The notes beneath the pieces are model-generated. The model had not been told where the DNA came from. It did no database searches and saw nothing but the letters and a program-made list of their open reading frames with translations. The position numbers and the translations under genes are program-made. 64,000 bases of DNA from Luteolibacter pohnpeiensis (GTDB lineage: Bacteria; Verrucomicrobiota; Verrucomicrobiia; Verrucomicrobiales; Akkermansiaceae): the NCBI RefSeq assembly GCF_016595435.1, contig NZ_JAENIJ010000013.1:40568-104567 (forward strand), in the 5' to 3' direction. Each line of letters opens with the position of its first letter. Within the stretch, counting starts at the first letter, position 1. Positions 45,807 through 53,609 of this stretch are shown here, piece by piece.

Positions 45807-47222
45807 TCACGGTAGATAGCCGAAGAATTTGCGATGCTTGATCATGCTGGCGACCTCGATGGGAACACTTTCTTCCCAGGTCATATCTCCTGAGGAGATT
45901 TTTTTCAGAACATCGCGCGAGAAGATATCCAGATAAGGTTCATTGAAGTTGTCCAATCCGACAAAACTGCCGCGATCCTGCAGGTAGCCGTATAGCTTCT
46001 TCAGCTCTGGCGCCACCTGGAGATTTTCGACGGTCGAAAGCTCGCCGGTTTCCTGACTTTTGAGCGGGTAGACATAGAGCTTGAGGTTGTTTTTGAACAA
46101 TCGTCCGAACGATTCCAAAATGCCACCTGGGAGCTGGGTGTAATACTTTTCGTTGAACAATTCGACCAAGCTCGGGACTCCCATCACGATGCCAATCCGC
46201 TCTTTGGTGCGCCAGGAAATGTAAGCTGCGAGCCGGTAATATTCGAAATAGTCAGAGATCAGCACGGTCATGCCGCAGGCTGCCAGCAGATCCGCGCGCG
46301 CCAGGAAATCCCGGCGGTCGACATCCTGTCCTCCGGCAAGCAGGTTGCGCATGGTGAGTTCGAAGATAGGTAAGACCTCTTTGCCAGCTACCGCCGGATC
46401 GGATTTGAATTTCTCCAGAGCGCATTCCAGCATGTTGAGGTTCACGAATGTCGGCGGGCGGAAGCTGCCACGTTCCACCAGAATTGCTTTCTTGTAGAGC
46501 GCCTCGGATGGTTGTAGTACTTCGTGATTCGGGCCGAACATGGCGGCGCCGCTGAGACCGAGCTGAACGAGCTTGAGACTGATCAAGCGATTGTCCACCG
46601 CTCTGAATTCGATGCCCTGAAACTCGATCACATCGATTTCGATTCGGCCGGTGGTCAGTTGGTCCAACAAGCTCTCGACCAATTTTTCCGGCTCGTGATG
46701 GAGAAAGAACGCGCCATACAGCAGGTTCACCCCGACCACGCCGAGCGCTTCCTGTTGCAGCGATGCTTCGGTATCGAGCATCCGGACGTGGATCAAAATC
46801 TGACTCGGTTCATCGCGTGGCCGAGACTGGAATTTGACGCCCATCCAGCCATGGCATTCGTTGCCGCCCTTATAACTGCGGGCCACCACGGTGTCTGCGA
46901 AAGCGAAAAAGGCGGTGTTATCGCCACGCTTGTCGCTGAGCCGCTCCAGATTGAGCCGGAACTCGCGATCAAGCATCGCCTGGGCGCGGTCACGAGAAAC
47001 ATACCTACCGCCGGAGCCGTAGATGGCGTCGCTTACCGTCATGTCGTAGGCAGAAATGCTTTTCGCCACGGTCCCAGCTGCGGCTCCTACCCGGAAAAAC
47101 CAGCGCACGACTTCCTGCCCGGCTCCGATTTCGGCAAATGTGCCATACCATCGGGAGTCCAGATTGATCGAAAGTGCCTTATAGTGAGTGTCCAGCGCTT
47201 CGTCTCTTCTGGGTGGCATCAT
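45807..47222 (-). CDS. Conserved protein of unknown function (ALSINLDS...GTFAEIGAGQEV family)
   Basis: A ~471-residue soluble protein starting MMPPRRDEALDTHYKALSIN. The opening ALSINLDSRWYGTFAEIGAGQEVVRWFFRVG and SAYDMTVSDAIYG are strongly conserved in a family I know only under unsupported labels (TonB-dependent receptor, nicotinate-nucleotide adenylyltransferase). Nothing here looks like a TonB receptor: no signal peptide, no plug or barrel. The C-terminal third (GVPSLVELFNEKYYTQLPGGILESFGRLF) is equally conserved in type. An ATG pair at 47219/47222 is chosen over a TTG at 47258. No catalytic motif is recognised. Confidence 0.72.
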   Translation of the reverse strand: MMPPRRDEALDTHYKALSINLDSRWYGTFAEIGAGQEVVRWFFRVGAAAGTVAKSISAYDMTVSDAIYGSGGRYVSRDRAQAMLDREFRLNLERLSDKRGDNTAFFAFADTVVARSYKGGNECHGWMGVKFQSRPRDEPSQILIHVRMLDTEASLQQEALGVVGVNLLYGAFFLHHEPEKLVESLLDQLTTGRIEIDVIEFQGIEFRAVDNRLISLKLVQLGLSGAAMFGPNHEVLQPSEALYKKAILVERGSFRPPTFVNLNMLECALEKFKSDPAVAGKEVLPIFELTMRNLLAGGQDVDRRDFLARADLLAACGMTVLISDYFEYYRLAAYISWRTKERIGIVMGVPSLVELFNEKYYTQLPGGILESFGRLFKNNLKLYVYPLKSQETGELSTVENLQVAPELKKLYGYLQDRGSFVGLDNFNEPYLDIFSRDVLKKISSGDMTWEESVPIEVASMIKHRKFFGYLP

Positions 47223-47315
47223 GATCGCTCTGCCAGCAAAAAGCAGGCCATGCAGCAAGATGGATGCAGATACCGAACTGGCAAAGGGGGCCGATTGCTT
47301 CGTCAGTTCGATTTT

Positions 47316-47687
47316 CTAAATTTGAACTGCGTGTTTTCGAAGGTTTTCCAGATCAATGAATTCCAGAGCCGATTCGTGAGTAGCCTCCAGAATCACCTCG
47401 GGCGCGGCACCAGCTTCAAATGATTCCTGCCAGCGCGATGCGCAAACACACCATTGATCGCCAGGCTTCAGGCCGGGAAACGAAAATTCAGGCCGAGGGG
47501 TGGAGAGGTCATTGCCGCGACTTTTCGAATACTCAAGAAACTCGGCGTTCAATCTCGCGCAGACCACATGGACGCCGATGTCACCAGCCCCGGTGCGGCA
47601 GCAACCATCCCGGAACCATCCGGTCATGGGTTGTGAAGAACAAGCCACCAATTCGGTACCGAGAACATTGCGGGCTAACTTTTGCAT
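47316..47687 (-). CDS. DUF2237 family protein
   Basis: A 123-residue small protein whose sequence NVLGTELVACSSQPMTGWFR, DGCCRTGAGDIGVHVVCARL, FLEYSKSRGNDLSTPRPEF and GLKPGDQWCVCASRWQESF fits DUF2237, a short conserved family with several invariant Cys, Asp and Trp. Function unknown; the Cys pattern suggests metal or redox. It lies upstream of the unknown-function gene at 45807 on the same strand with a 93-base gap. Confidence 0.88.
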   Translation of the reverse strand: MQKLARNVLGTELVACSSQPMTGWFRDGCCRTGAGDIGVHVVCARLNAEFLEYSKSRGNDLSTPRPEFSFPGLKPGDQWCVCASRWQESFEAGAAPEVILEATHESALEFIDLENLRKHAVQI

Positions 47688-47762
47688 CGCTAGAGGCCAG
47701 TTGAGAATTTGTTGCCTGATCCGCTTGCGAATTCGATCAGGTCTTGAAAGGATTCAGGCACA

Positions 47763-48752
47763 TTGAGCGAAATTTTAAAAGACGACTTGCCGGATAAATT
47801 CGGCGCAATGACGACAAAAGAACTGCGGCAAAGTCTGCGCCGTGGAAGTTTCATCTACCCGTTTTTAGGCATTCAGCTGTTGGCAGTGTTCGCGACCGCG
47901 ATTGAGTTTCAAAATGGCACTGGCAGCATGCCATCCAACCGACTCCTCGTTCCCTTAAACCCATTTTTGCTCATGCACTCCGGGCCGTTCTGGGCCATCG
48001 CAGGTGTCATTTGCGCCGTTATCATTCCTTTGGGTGGTTTCATGCTCATGGGGCAGGAACTGGAGGAGGGAAATCATGAGTTGTTATTGCTCACCCATCT
48101 CAGTCGCTGGCGGGTTGTGATTGGTAAAATGCTGACCTTGTGGGGATTGTGTGTGCTGACTTTGGTGTCCCTGTTGCCCTATGTCATCGTTCGCTACATG
48201 GTGGGCGGGGTAGAGTGGTGGTATGAATTCTGTTGTTTCTTCACGGTCATGGGTCTTGCCGCAATCGTCTGTTCCGGGGCGATTGCCGCTTCTGCCTACA
48301 CCCACATGGGATTCAAAATCAGTATTTTGCTGATCTTCTTGATCTCGGCCGCGATCGGTGGATTCACGACAATTGCTTTTAGCGGATCAAAAGGAATTTT
48401 CTCGTTCTTCGGTACAACTTTTCAGGTGCTGAATTCACTAGGGGAAATCATTGGTTTCACCGCTTGCGGATTGGCGATCGCCCGCTCGAAAATACGGCTA
48501 TCGCTGGACCCCTACGAAGTGCGCCCGAGCCGGATGCTGGTGACGCTATTGCTGATTTCCCCTTTTTTCCTGGCCTTCATGACGGCGATTACGCTCGGCA
48601 AGTTAGGCTTCCTCGGCACTTTGGGCTTGGCCCTGATTTCGATCCGATTGGATGTCACGCCAAAAGCCCCCAAGTGGGTTGCTGCGCCGGCCCCGAACAT
48701 TCCAGTTCCGCCACCACTACCACCATCACTGCCACCTGGCGTTGAATCCTGA
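47763..48752 (+). CDS. ABC-2-like multi-span permease
   Basis: A ~329-residue membrane protein with the ABC-2 permease entry MTTKELRQSLRRGSFIYPFLG (kE-R-x-x-x-R near the first span), then six or seven spans (FWAIAGVICAVIIPLGGFMLM, MLTLWGLCVLTLVSLLPYVIV, ...) and a Pro-rich tail (PVPPPLPPSLPPG). Start is probably TTG at 47763 with AAAGGA about 11 bases upstream; ATG at 47808 is the alternative. No ATPase is adjacent on this strand; the GldA-like ATPase at 58441 is too far away to be paired by context. Confidence 0.68.
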   Translation: MSEILKDDLPDKFGAMTTKELRQSLRRGSFIYPFLGIQLLAVFATAIEFQNGTGSMPSNRLLVPLNPFLLMHSGPFWAIAGVICAVIIPLGGFMLMGQELEEGNHELLLLTHLSRWRVVIGKMLTLWGLCVLTLVSLLPYVIVRYMVGGVEWWYEFCCFFTVMGLAAIVCSGAIAASAYTHMGFKISILLIFLISAAIGGFTTIAFSGSKGIFSFFGTTFQVLNSLGEIIGFTACGLAIARSKIRLSLDPYEVRPSRMLVTLLLISPFFLAFMTAITLGKLGFLGTLGLALISIRLDVTPKAPKWVAAPAPNIPVPPPLPPSLPPGVES

Positions 48753-48771
48753 TCGGCTGTGAAGAAGAGGC

Positions 48772-49191
48772 TCAGGAATTCACATTGCAGTCCCGCTTCG
48801 CAACGCCACGGGATGGCAGGAATGGCTGGATCAACTCCATTTCAAAATCGAACATCTCGGAAAAGTCTTCGCGCTTGTCGGACTCCTGCTTGCCGAATAC
48901 CTGCTCCTCAATGAGTTGGAAAACCATCTCGCCCACGTGCTCGCAACGCCTCACGCCCCATTCGTCCATCAAGGTCCAGGCCATCGGGCCGAATTGTTCC
49001 AAGGCGTGATCGCGAAAGCCAACCAAGAGCTCCGGCCCTGTGACGTGTCTTTCATCGCCGCCATTCCCTTCACAGATCCGCTTGAGGGTGAAATCGAGCG
49101 CTTCCTTGAGGAAAAAATAGGCCTGTGGATCGAATCGCTTGTCCCGCCTCAAGATGGAAGCGACCGATTGTTCGAACTGCATGGCTTGCAT
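48772..49191 (-). CDS. Minf_1886 family protein
   Basis: A 139-residue protein starting MQAMQFEQSVASILRRDKRF. The pattern DPQAYFFLKEALDFTLKRI, HVTGPELLVGFRDHALEQFG and WGVRRCEHVGEMVFQLIE is characteristic of the Minf_1886 family, almost limited to Verrucomicrobia and Planctomycetes, and supports the taxonomic placement. Function unknown. The longer frame to 49497 has no homology-like sequence before this start. Confidence 0.85.
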   Translation of the reverse strand: MQAMQFEQSVASILRRDKRFDPQAYFFLKEALDFTLKRICEGNGGDERHVTGPELLVGFRDHALEQFGPMAWTLMDEWGVRRCEHVGEMVFQLIEEQVFGKQESDKREDFSEMFDFEMELIQPFLPSRGVAKRDCNVNS

Positions 49192-49291
49192 GCGGCGAAT
49201 GATTCCTGTTGTGGAACGGCGAGTCAAGGAGCCAGAGTCCGCGCCGTTACAGGCTGATCGGCAGGCGCTTTTGAAATTGCCGCCCGAAAGA

Positions 49292-51004
49292 TCAATCGTT
49301 GCCGAGGCGGTCGACAAATTCATCCAACAGCGCTTCGAGCCGCTCGTGGTTGGCGATTTTGGTGGAAACATCAAAGCCCAGCCAAATTGCAGTCGAGCCG
49401 CTGGGGCCGAGCCGCAAAGTCCACGCTTCGCGCTCGGAACCGGTGGCACCCGTGAAGCATCTCGTTCCAGCATGGGAGTGCAACACACTGCGGGCATCGC
49501 GGGCAGCGTTCGCGCTCAGGGCAGGGGTGAGCTGCGGCTCCGCAGTGTAGAGCACATCGCCGTCCTCGTTGAGAATTTGCTGGATGAAATAAGGTTTCGG
49601 GCGTTTCCCATCGTTGCCGAGTGTGGCGAGCCCGACTGACATTTCCATTGGACTTGCCGCGACCGAGCCACGGAAAAGATCCTCGGTTTTCAGGAAGGGT
49701 CCAGCCAGTCCACAGCGCTTCGCCAGTCGCTCCACCTCTGCCGGGCCGATCTGCCGTCCCGTTTGCACCGGTCTGCCCGCCAATACCAACTTGCCTCGCT
49801 CTGCCGCAGCCGCAGCCACAAACGGCTCAAAGGCCGATCCCAAATCGCGCCGCACATTGGTCGCCCGATTGTAGCGCGAATGGCGAAAATCCCGCCCGCC
49901 GATCAGTGCCAGAACGGCGCCGGTTTTCGTTTCCGTCGTCACTGCGGCAAACTGCAAATAAGTCGGATCTTCACCGGCGACATGCTCCGCCCGCGTTGGA
50001 TGGTTCCACGATTTCTCGTTTTCCAGTGACTCGACGGATCGATTCAGCTCCTCCTCCAAGCGGGATTGCCAATCGCTGTCCAGAGTCGTGATCACCGTCA
50101 GTTTCCCTGGCGGAATGTCTTCCAATTCGCGAATCCGATCGAATTCCGATTCGATCGCCCGAAACGCATAAGATGGCCGGGATTCCTGGTCATCCGAGTT
50201 CATCAGGTGAAGCGGGATTTTCTGAATCTCCTCCTTGCGCGCTTCATTGATGAACCCCATGGCGATCATCCGGTCCAGCGTTTGGTCGCGTTGTTCCAGA
50301 GCGCCTTTCAAATTCCGCAGCGGAGAAAAAATATGCGGCCCGCGAATGATGCCCACGATCATCGCGCACTCGTTGTCATTCAGCTCGCGTGTCGGCCTGC
50401 CGAAATACGTTTGCGATGCCTGCTCAATGCCATCCGCGCCGGACCCGAAGTAAATCCGGTTCAGATAAGCGGTCAAAATCTGATCCTTTGTGTAGCGGGA
50501 CTCCACCCGCAGGGTCAGCGCGATTTCCAGGAACTTCCGATGCAGCGATTTCGCCCGAATGTCATACGTGTTCCGCGCCAGCTGCATCGTCAGGGTCGAG
50601 GCTCCTTGGGTAAACTCCCAATCCTTGATATTGCGGACCGTCGCCCGCGCCAAGCCGCGCACGTCTACCCCCGAATGCTCGAAAAACCGTGCGTCCTCGC
50701 GTGCCTGCAGCGCTTTCACCAGGAAATCCGGCAAATCCTCACGGGTCGCCAATTTCCGGCTCGATGCCGCACTGACTGGCAATTCCACCCCTTTTCGATC
50801 CAGAAAAACCGTGCCGGCCGGGAGTTTCTCGATCTCATCCAGATCGAACCGCATCGCCAGTGAAAAATAGAAAAACGCCAATCCCGCAGCGGCGATCGTC
50901 CCCAGGATTCCAAGGATAAACGCGATTTTCACCGGTCCATGCAGGAATTCCGGGAGCCAACGCTGCCACCAAGGAGGTCGGGAAAGCGGACGCCAGGTGG
51001 ACAT
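49292..51004 (-). CDS. Class A PBP-like glycosyltransferase with degenerate transpeptidase domain
   Basis: A 570-residue membrane protein. One N-terminal span (IAFILGILGTIAAAGLAFFYF), then an intact GT51 domain: catalytic Glu103 in QAREDARFFEHSGVD and FTQGASTLTMQLARN. The C-terminal half aligns with a penicillin-binding transpeptidase, but its active site is destroyed: the SxxK serine-lysine motif reads GSAFEP (Ser390 with Lys replaced by Glu393), the KTG motif reads ATG (520-522), and no SxN is seen. The paralogue at 53610 has all three motifs. So it can polymerise glycan but probably not cross-link; the C-terminal domain may be structural or regulatory. Confidence 0.9.
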   Translation of the reverse strand: MSTWRPLSRPPWWQRWLPEFLHGPVKIAFILGILGTIAAAGLAFFYFSLAMRFDLDEIEKLPAGTVFLDRKGVELPVSAASSRKLATREDLPDFLVKALQAREDARFFEHSGVDVRGLARATVRNIKDWEFTQGASTLTMQLARNTYDIRAKSLHRKFLEIALTLRVESRYTKDQILTAYLNRIYFGSGADGIEQASQTYFGRPTRELNDNECAMIVGIIRGPHIFSPLRNLKGALEQRDQTLDRMIAMGFINEARKEEIQKIPLHLMNSDDQESRPSYAFRAIESEFDRIRELEDIPPGKLTVITTLDSDWQSRLEEELNRSVESLENEKSWNHPTRAEHVAGEDPTYLQFAAVTTETKTGAVLALIGGRDFRHSRYNRATNVRRDLGSAFEPFVAAAAAERGKLVLAGRPVQTGRQIGPAEVERLAKRCGLAGPFLKTEDLFRGSVAASPMEMSVGLATLGNDGKRPKPYFIQQILNEDGDVLYTAEPQLTPALSANAARDARSVLHSHAGTRCFTGATGSEREAWTLRLGPSGSTAIWLGFDVSTKIANHERLEALLDEFVDRLGND

Positions 51005-51340
51005 GAAATGCGGTTTAGAATGGAAGGTTCAGTGAAGCAGCTGCCACAGCAACATGAATTGTCTCCCAGCCTCCCGCAAGCCTCGGAAGGTGAGACAACC
51101 GTGAAAAAATGATGAAGAACCGTGGGACTTCGATTTCTTCTGGGGTCCTGCAGCTCAAGATTTGGACGATGCGGCTTCTGCGGTCTGCCAGTCTCAGAGT
51201 AAATCGCTGCCCTTGATCTGGATACCTCTCCAGAACGTGTTGGAAAGGACCCCACACCGCGGCGCATGTCGTCCGCTTGTTTCGCCAGGCCAGGATCGCG
51301 ACTGCTCAATCAGGTGGCCATCGGTGTAGCCGGATATCGC

Positions 51341-51706
51341 TCAGAGTTCCAAAAGCGCGGTCAGGTGTTTGTCCGCATGACAAAGTCCGGCTCCATGCCT
51401 GAGGGCACATGCCACGATCAGCACATCCGCCAACGGGCAATTCAGCCCCTTCCTGACTGCTTTCCGTCGCAGGTCGTAGCTGCGCTCCCAGCACTCACCG
51501 TCACATTCCAGCCACCGGCAGCTCGCCTTCACTCCATGCAGAAATTCATCTTCCCGCTTGCTGCGGGAGCCGCTCCACAGCTCGATCCAGATGGGTTCTG
51601 TGATCGCCGCAGTGCCATCCCGGAGCGCGCTTGCCACGGCGGGTTGCGCCGTCTCGCCCCTTCGGATGAATTCCACCCAAGCCGACGTGTCGATCAGTGA
51701 AATCAT
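51341..51706 (-). CDS. vapC: PIN-domain toxin VapC-like ribonuclease
   Basis: A 121-residue PIN ribonuclease. Acidic site: Asp6 in LIDTSAW, Glu42 in WIELWSG, Asp94 in LADVLIVACA and Asp112 in HADKHL, all present. A clear Shine-Dalgarno GGAGGG 7 bases upstream fixes the start at 51706. The antitoxin gene stops two bases before it on the same strand, so it is a VapBC toxin-antitoxin operon. VapC enzymes cleave specific tRNAs or rRNA loops; the target is unknown here. Confidence 0.9.
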   Translation of the reverse strand: MISLIDTSAWVEFIRRGETAQPAVASALRDGTAAITEPIWIELWSGSRSKREDEFLHGVKASCRWLECDGECWERSYDLRRKAVRKGLNCPLADVLIVACALRHGAGLCHADKHLTALLEL

Positions 51707-51708
51707 GA

Positions 51709-51942
51709 TCAACCCTCCCAAAGTTTCCTTTGATTCTCGGCATCCTCGACATCCGCCCGTTCAATCTCATCATTCGTCGGAAAATCGGGGATGGTGCCAG
51801 CTTGGGCGATCAGTGCTTCCACCCTGCTCCGGCGATTGAAATCCTCAATGGCTTTGATCACAGCCTCCCGCTTCGTCTTCGCATTGGTAAAGCGCATCGC
51901 ATCCCTCAGCTCCTTCTCCGGAATATCGATGGTCGTTTTCAT
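51709..51942 (-). CDS. vapB: VapB-like antitoxin
   Basis: A 77-residue antitoxin starting MKTTIDIPEKELRDAMRFTN, a ribbon-helix-helix/MetJ-Arc DNA-binding beginning, then AKTKREAVIKAIEDFNRR and an acidic, Trp-containing toxin-binding tail (ERADVEDAENQRKLWEG). It precedes vapC with 2 bases between them, the normal order. It likely represses its own promoter in the 250-base gap upstream (51985-52234), in which I see no other gene. Confidence 0.88.
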   Translation of the reverse strand: MKTTIDIPEKELRDAMRFTNAKTKREAVIKAIEDFNRRSRVEALIAQAGTIPDFPTNDEIERADVEDAENQRKLWEG

Positions 51943-52234
51943 GGATTCCAAATTACCCCAAAAATGGATTCCTTCAATCGTCATTTTTGGAGGGTTTTAA
52001 GCATGCTGGGGCTCTCACGAGAAGGTGAAACGGTGGGTTTTGCAAACCCCTGGCATCCATCCACTGGCGGAATCCCCCATAGACCACACACTCGGCTTCT
52101 CGGCGGCGGCTGCTCATACCCGTCTTAAGCATTTACCGAACTCAGCCCAGCTCGTGCTCCATCAGCTAGATCTCCGGTGTAGCCTATCATCAGTCACTAA
52201 TCTCTGTTTGTTCCTTCCAAAGGCTAGGTTGAAG

Positions 52235-53335
52235 TCATGGAGGCCCATCATCAGGTCGGCAGGCACCATTGTTGAGGATGATCTCCAATCTTCGGGCCAT
52301 CTGGATCAGAACTTCTACAGAGTGCTCACGAGATATGGCTTTCCCTTCGGAGCTCCAACTATGAAAAAGGCGCCCACTCGATCTTTCGGTCCAATTATCC
52401 ATACCGAGTTCCGTGGTCAGCAGTTTAACCGCGAGTTCCAATTGCTCTTGCGTCGGGTCGCACAGGTATAGGTTCAATCCATATATTGTCTTGCTGGCGG
52501 CAATCTCCGACCTCCAGACGATTTCGGAATAAATCCACTTATCGGACTGGCACCGGATTCCCCATCCAGCATCCTTCGTGATCATACCGTGATGGGGGAA
52601 CTCCTTTGCGAGGGCTTCACGAAGCGAGCTTACCAGAAACTGTCTGTATGCGTCGCCCAGCTCTCTGGACTTTTGAATCTGGAACTCATTCTGCTCGGCG
52701 AACTTGATTTGCTCTTCTGTCATTGTTGGGGAAAAAAGCTCGTTCTGGAGATGGCTCACAAACTCCTTGGCAAAGAACCACCACTTTGACCTTTCGGACG
52801 CTGGAACTACGGCATCGAGAGCAACTCTCAAACTACCGCAGAAGTCCCGGTAGGAAACACCTGTCCACTCCGCATGTGCGGTGGATCCATCCGGAGAAAG
52901 AATGGCGAGGAAGGGAACCCGCCCCCGGTTCAGTGCCTTGCCAAACTCCCGGTAGGCATCGAACGGGTTAAAATCCTGATGGTGGCGGATCTTGTTCTCG
53001 ATCAGCAGCATCCCGTCACTTCCCTTTAAGATCAAGTCGATGCGCCCGCCAGTTCCTGTGTCTTTCTCCCGCATCACATCCACACCTGCTCCCAAAGCGT
53101 CCGCAAGCCCCACTCCCATGCATACAGAAAAGGCATCCAGAAAGAGTCTTCCCAAACCGTGCGCCCCATCGGGCTTTAGGAAAAACGCCAACAAATCGGA
53201 TGTCGGGTTCTCATAGTAACCACGCCCACCCAATGAAAAGATCGTCTCTTCAACCTGAGATGGCGCATGCTCCGACACCCGTTCGAAGAACGGACCAAGC
53301 TCCCTCCAATATTCGGAATCAATCATCTGTGGCAT
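52235..53335 (-). CDS. PD-(D/E)XK nuclease-family protein
   Basis: A 366-residue protein of the PDDEXK_4-like type. N-terminal half: YYENPTSDLLAFFLKPDG (Glu42), then GGRIDLIL (Asp100) and MLLIENKIRHHQD (Glu113-x-Lys115), a complete PD-(D/E)XK active site. The C-terminal half (QIQKSRELGDAYRQFL ... RRLEIILNNG) is a helical and beta domain of unknown role. Such proteins occur with restriction and phage-defence genes. M4 at 53326 may be the real start, because its ATG overlaps the stop of the upstream hsdS remnant. Gene composition is slightly more AT-rich than the neighbouring PBP genes. Confidence 0.78.
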   Translation of the reverse strand: MPQMIDSEYWRELGPFFERVSEHAPSQVEETIFSLGGRGYYENPTSDLLAFFLKPDGAHGLGRLFLDAFSVCMGVGLADALGAGVDVMREKDTGTGGRIDLILKGSDGMLLIENKIRHHQDFNPFDAYREFGKALNRGRVPFLAILSPDGSTAHAEWTGVSYRDFCGSLRVALDAVVPASERSKWWFFAKEFVSHLQNELFSPTMTEEQIKFAEQNEFQIQKSRELGDAYRQFLVSSLREALAKEFPHHGMITKDAGWGIRCQSDKWIYSEIVWRSEIAASKTIYGLNLYLCDPTQEQLELAVKLLTTELGMDNWTERSSGRLFHSWSSEGKAISREHSVEVLIQMARRLEIILNNGACRPDDGPP

Positions 53336-53484
53336 TCGGGGGGCGCAAGCAGCTTGGGAAGCAGCAGGGCGCGGGTTTGGCGAAGGGATTGATTGCGGTC
53401 ACTCAAGTTTCTAATCAGGCGTCTGAGGAAAGCGGGTTCGGTCCAGTGCATGTGGGTGGCAAAAATCGGAACGTGGCCCCGCAT
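53323..53484 (-). pseudogene. Remnant of HsdS (type I restriction specificity subunit) C-terminus
   Basis: A 53-codon minus-strand frame with an ATG at 53484. Its last ~30 residues, RLIRNLSDRNQSLRQTRALL then LPKLLAP, match the C-terminal helix pattern of HsdS (N-x-x-L-R-x-T-R-D-x-L-L-P-K/R-L). The upstream part (HVPIFATHMHWTEPAF) does not look like HsdS, and the frame is closed by a TAA just before. Its stop overlaps the nuclease's in-frame ATG at 53326 (ATGA), as in an hsdS-nuclease operon. Most of hsdS, hsdM and hsdR are missing. Confidence 0.5.
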
Positions 53485-53609
53485 CGTCAGTGATGAGTCG
53501 GTGCCCGTTTAGGAACTCAAGCGATGCGTTGAGGCATAGTCGAGGCGGGAAGTTGTTCCAGCGGAACGAGTCCTGAAAACTGAACCCTGAAAACCAGCAA
53601 ACTTTCCCA

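Noticed and set aside
52025..52471. A 148-codon plus-strand frame between vapB and the nuclease end
   Set aside because: Half of it is opposite the nuclease C-terminus; no family and no ribosome-binding site.
53200..53493. A 97-codon plus-strand frame across the nuclease start
   Set aside because: It runs opposite the nuclease N-terminus and the hsdS remnant and has no protein-like features.
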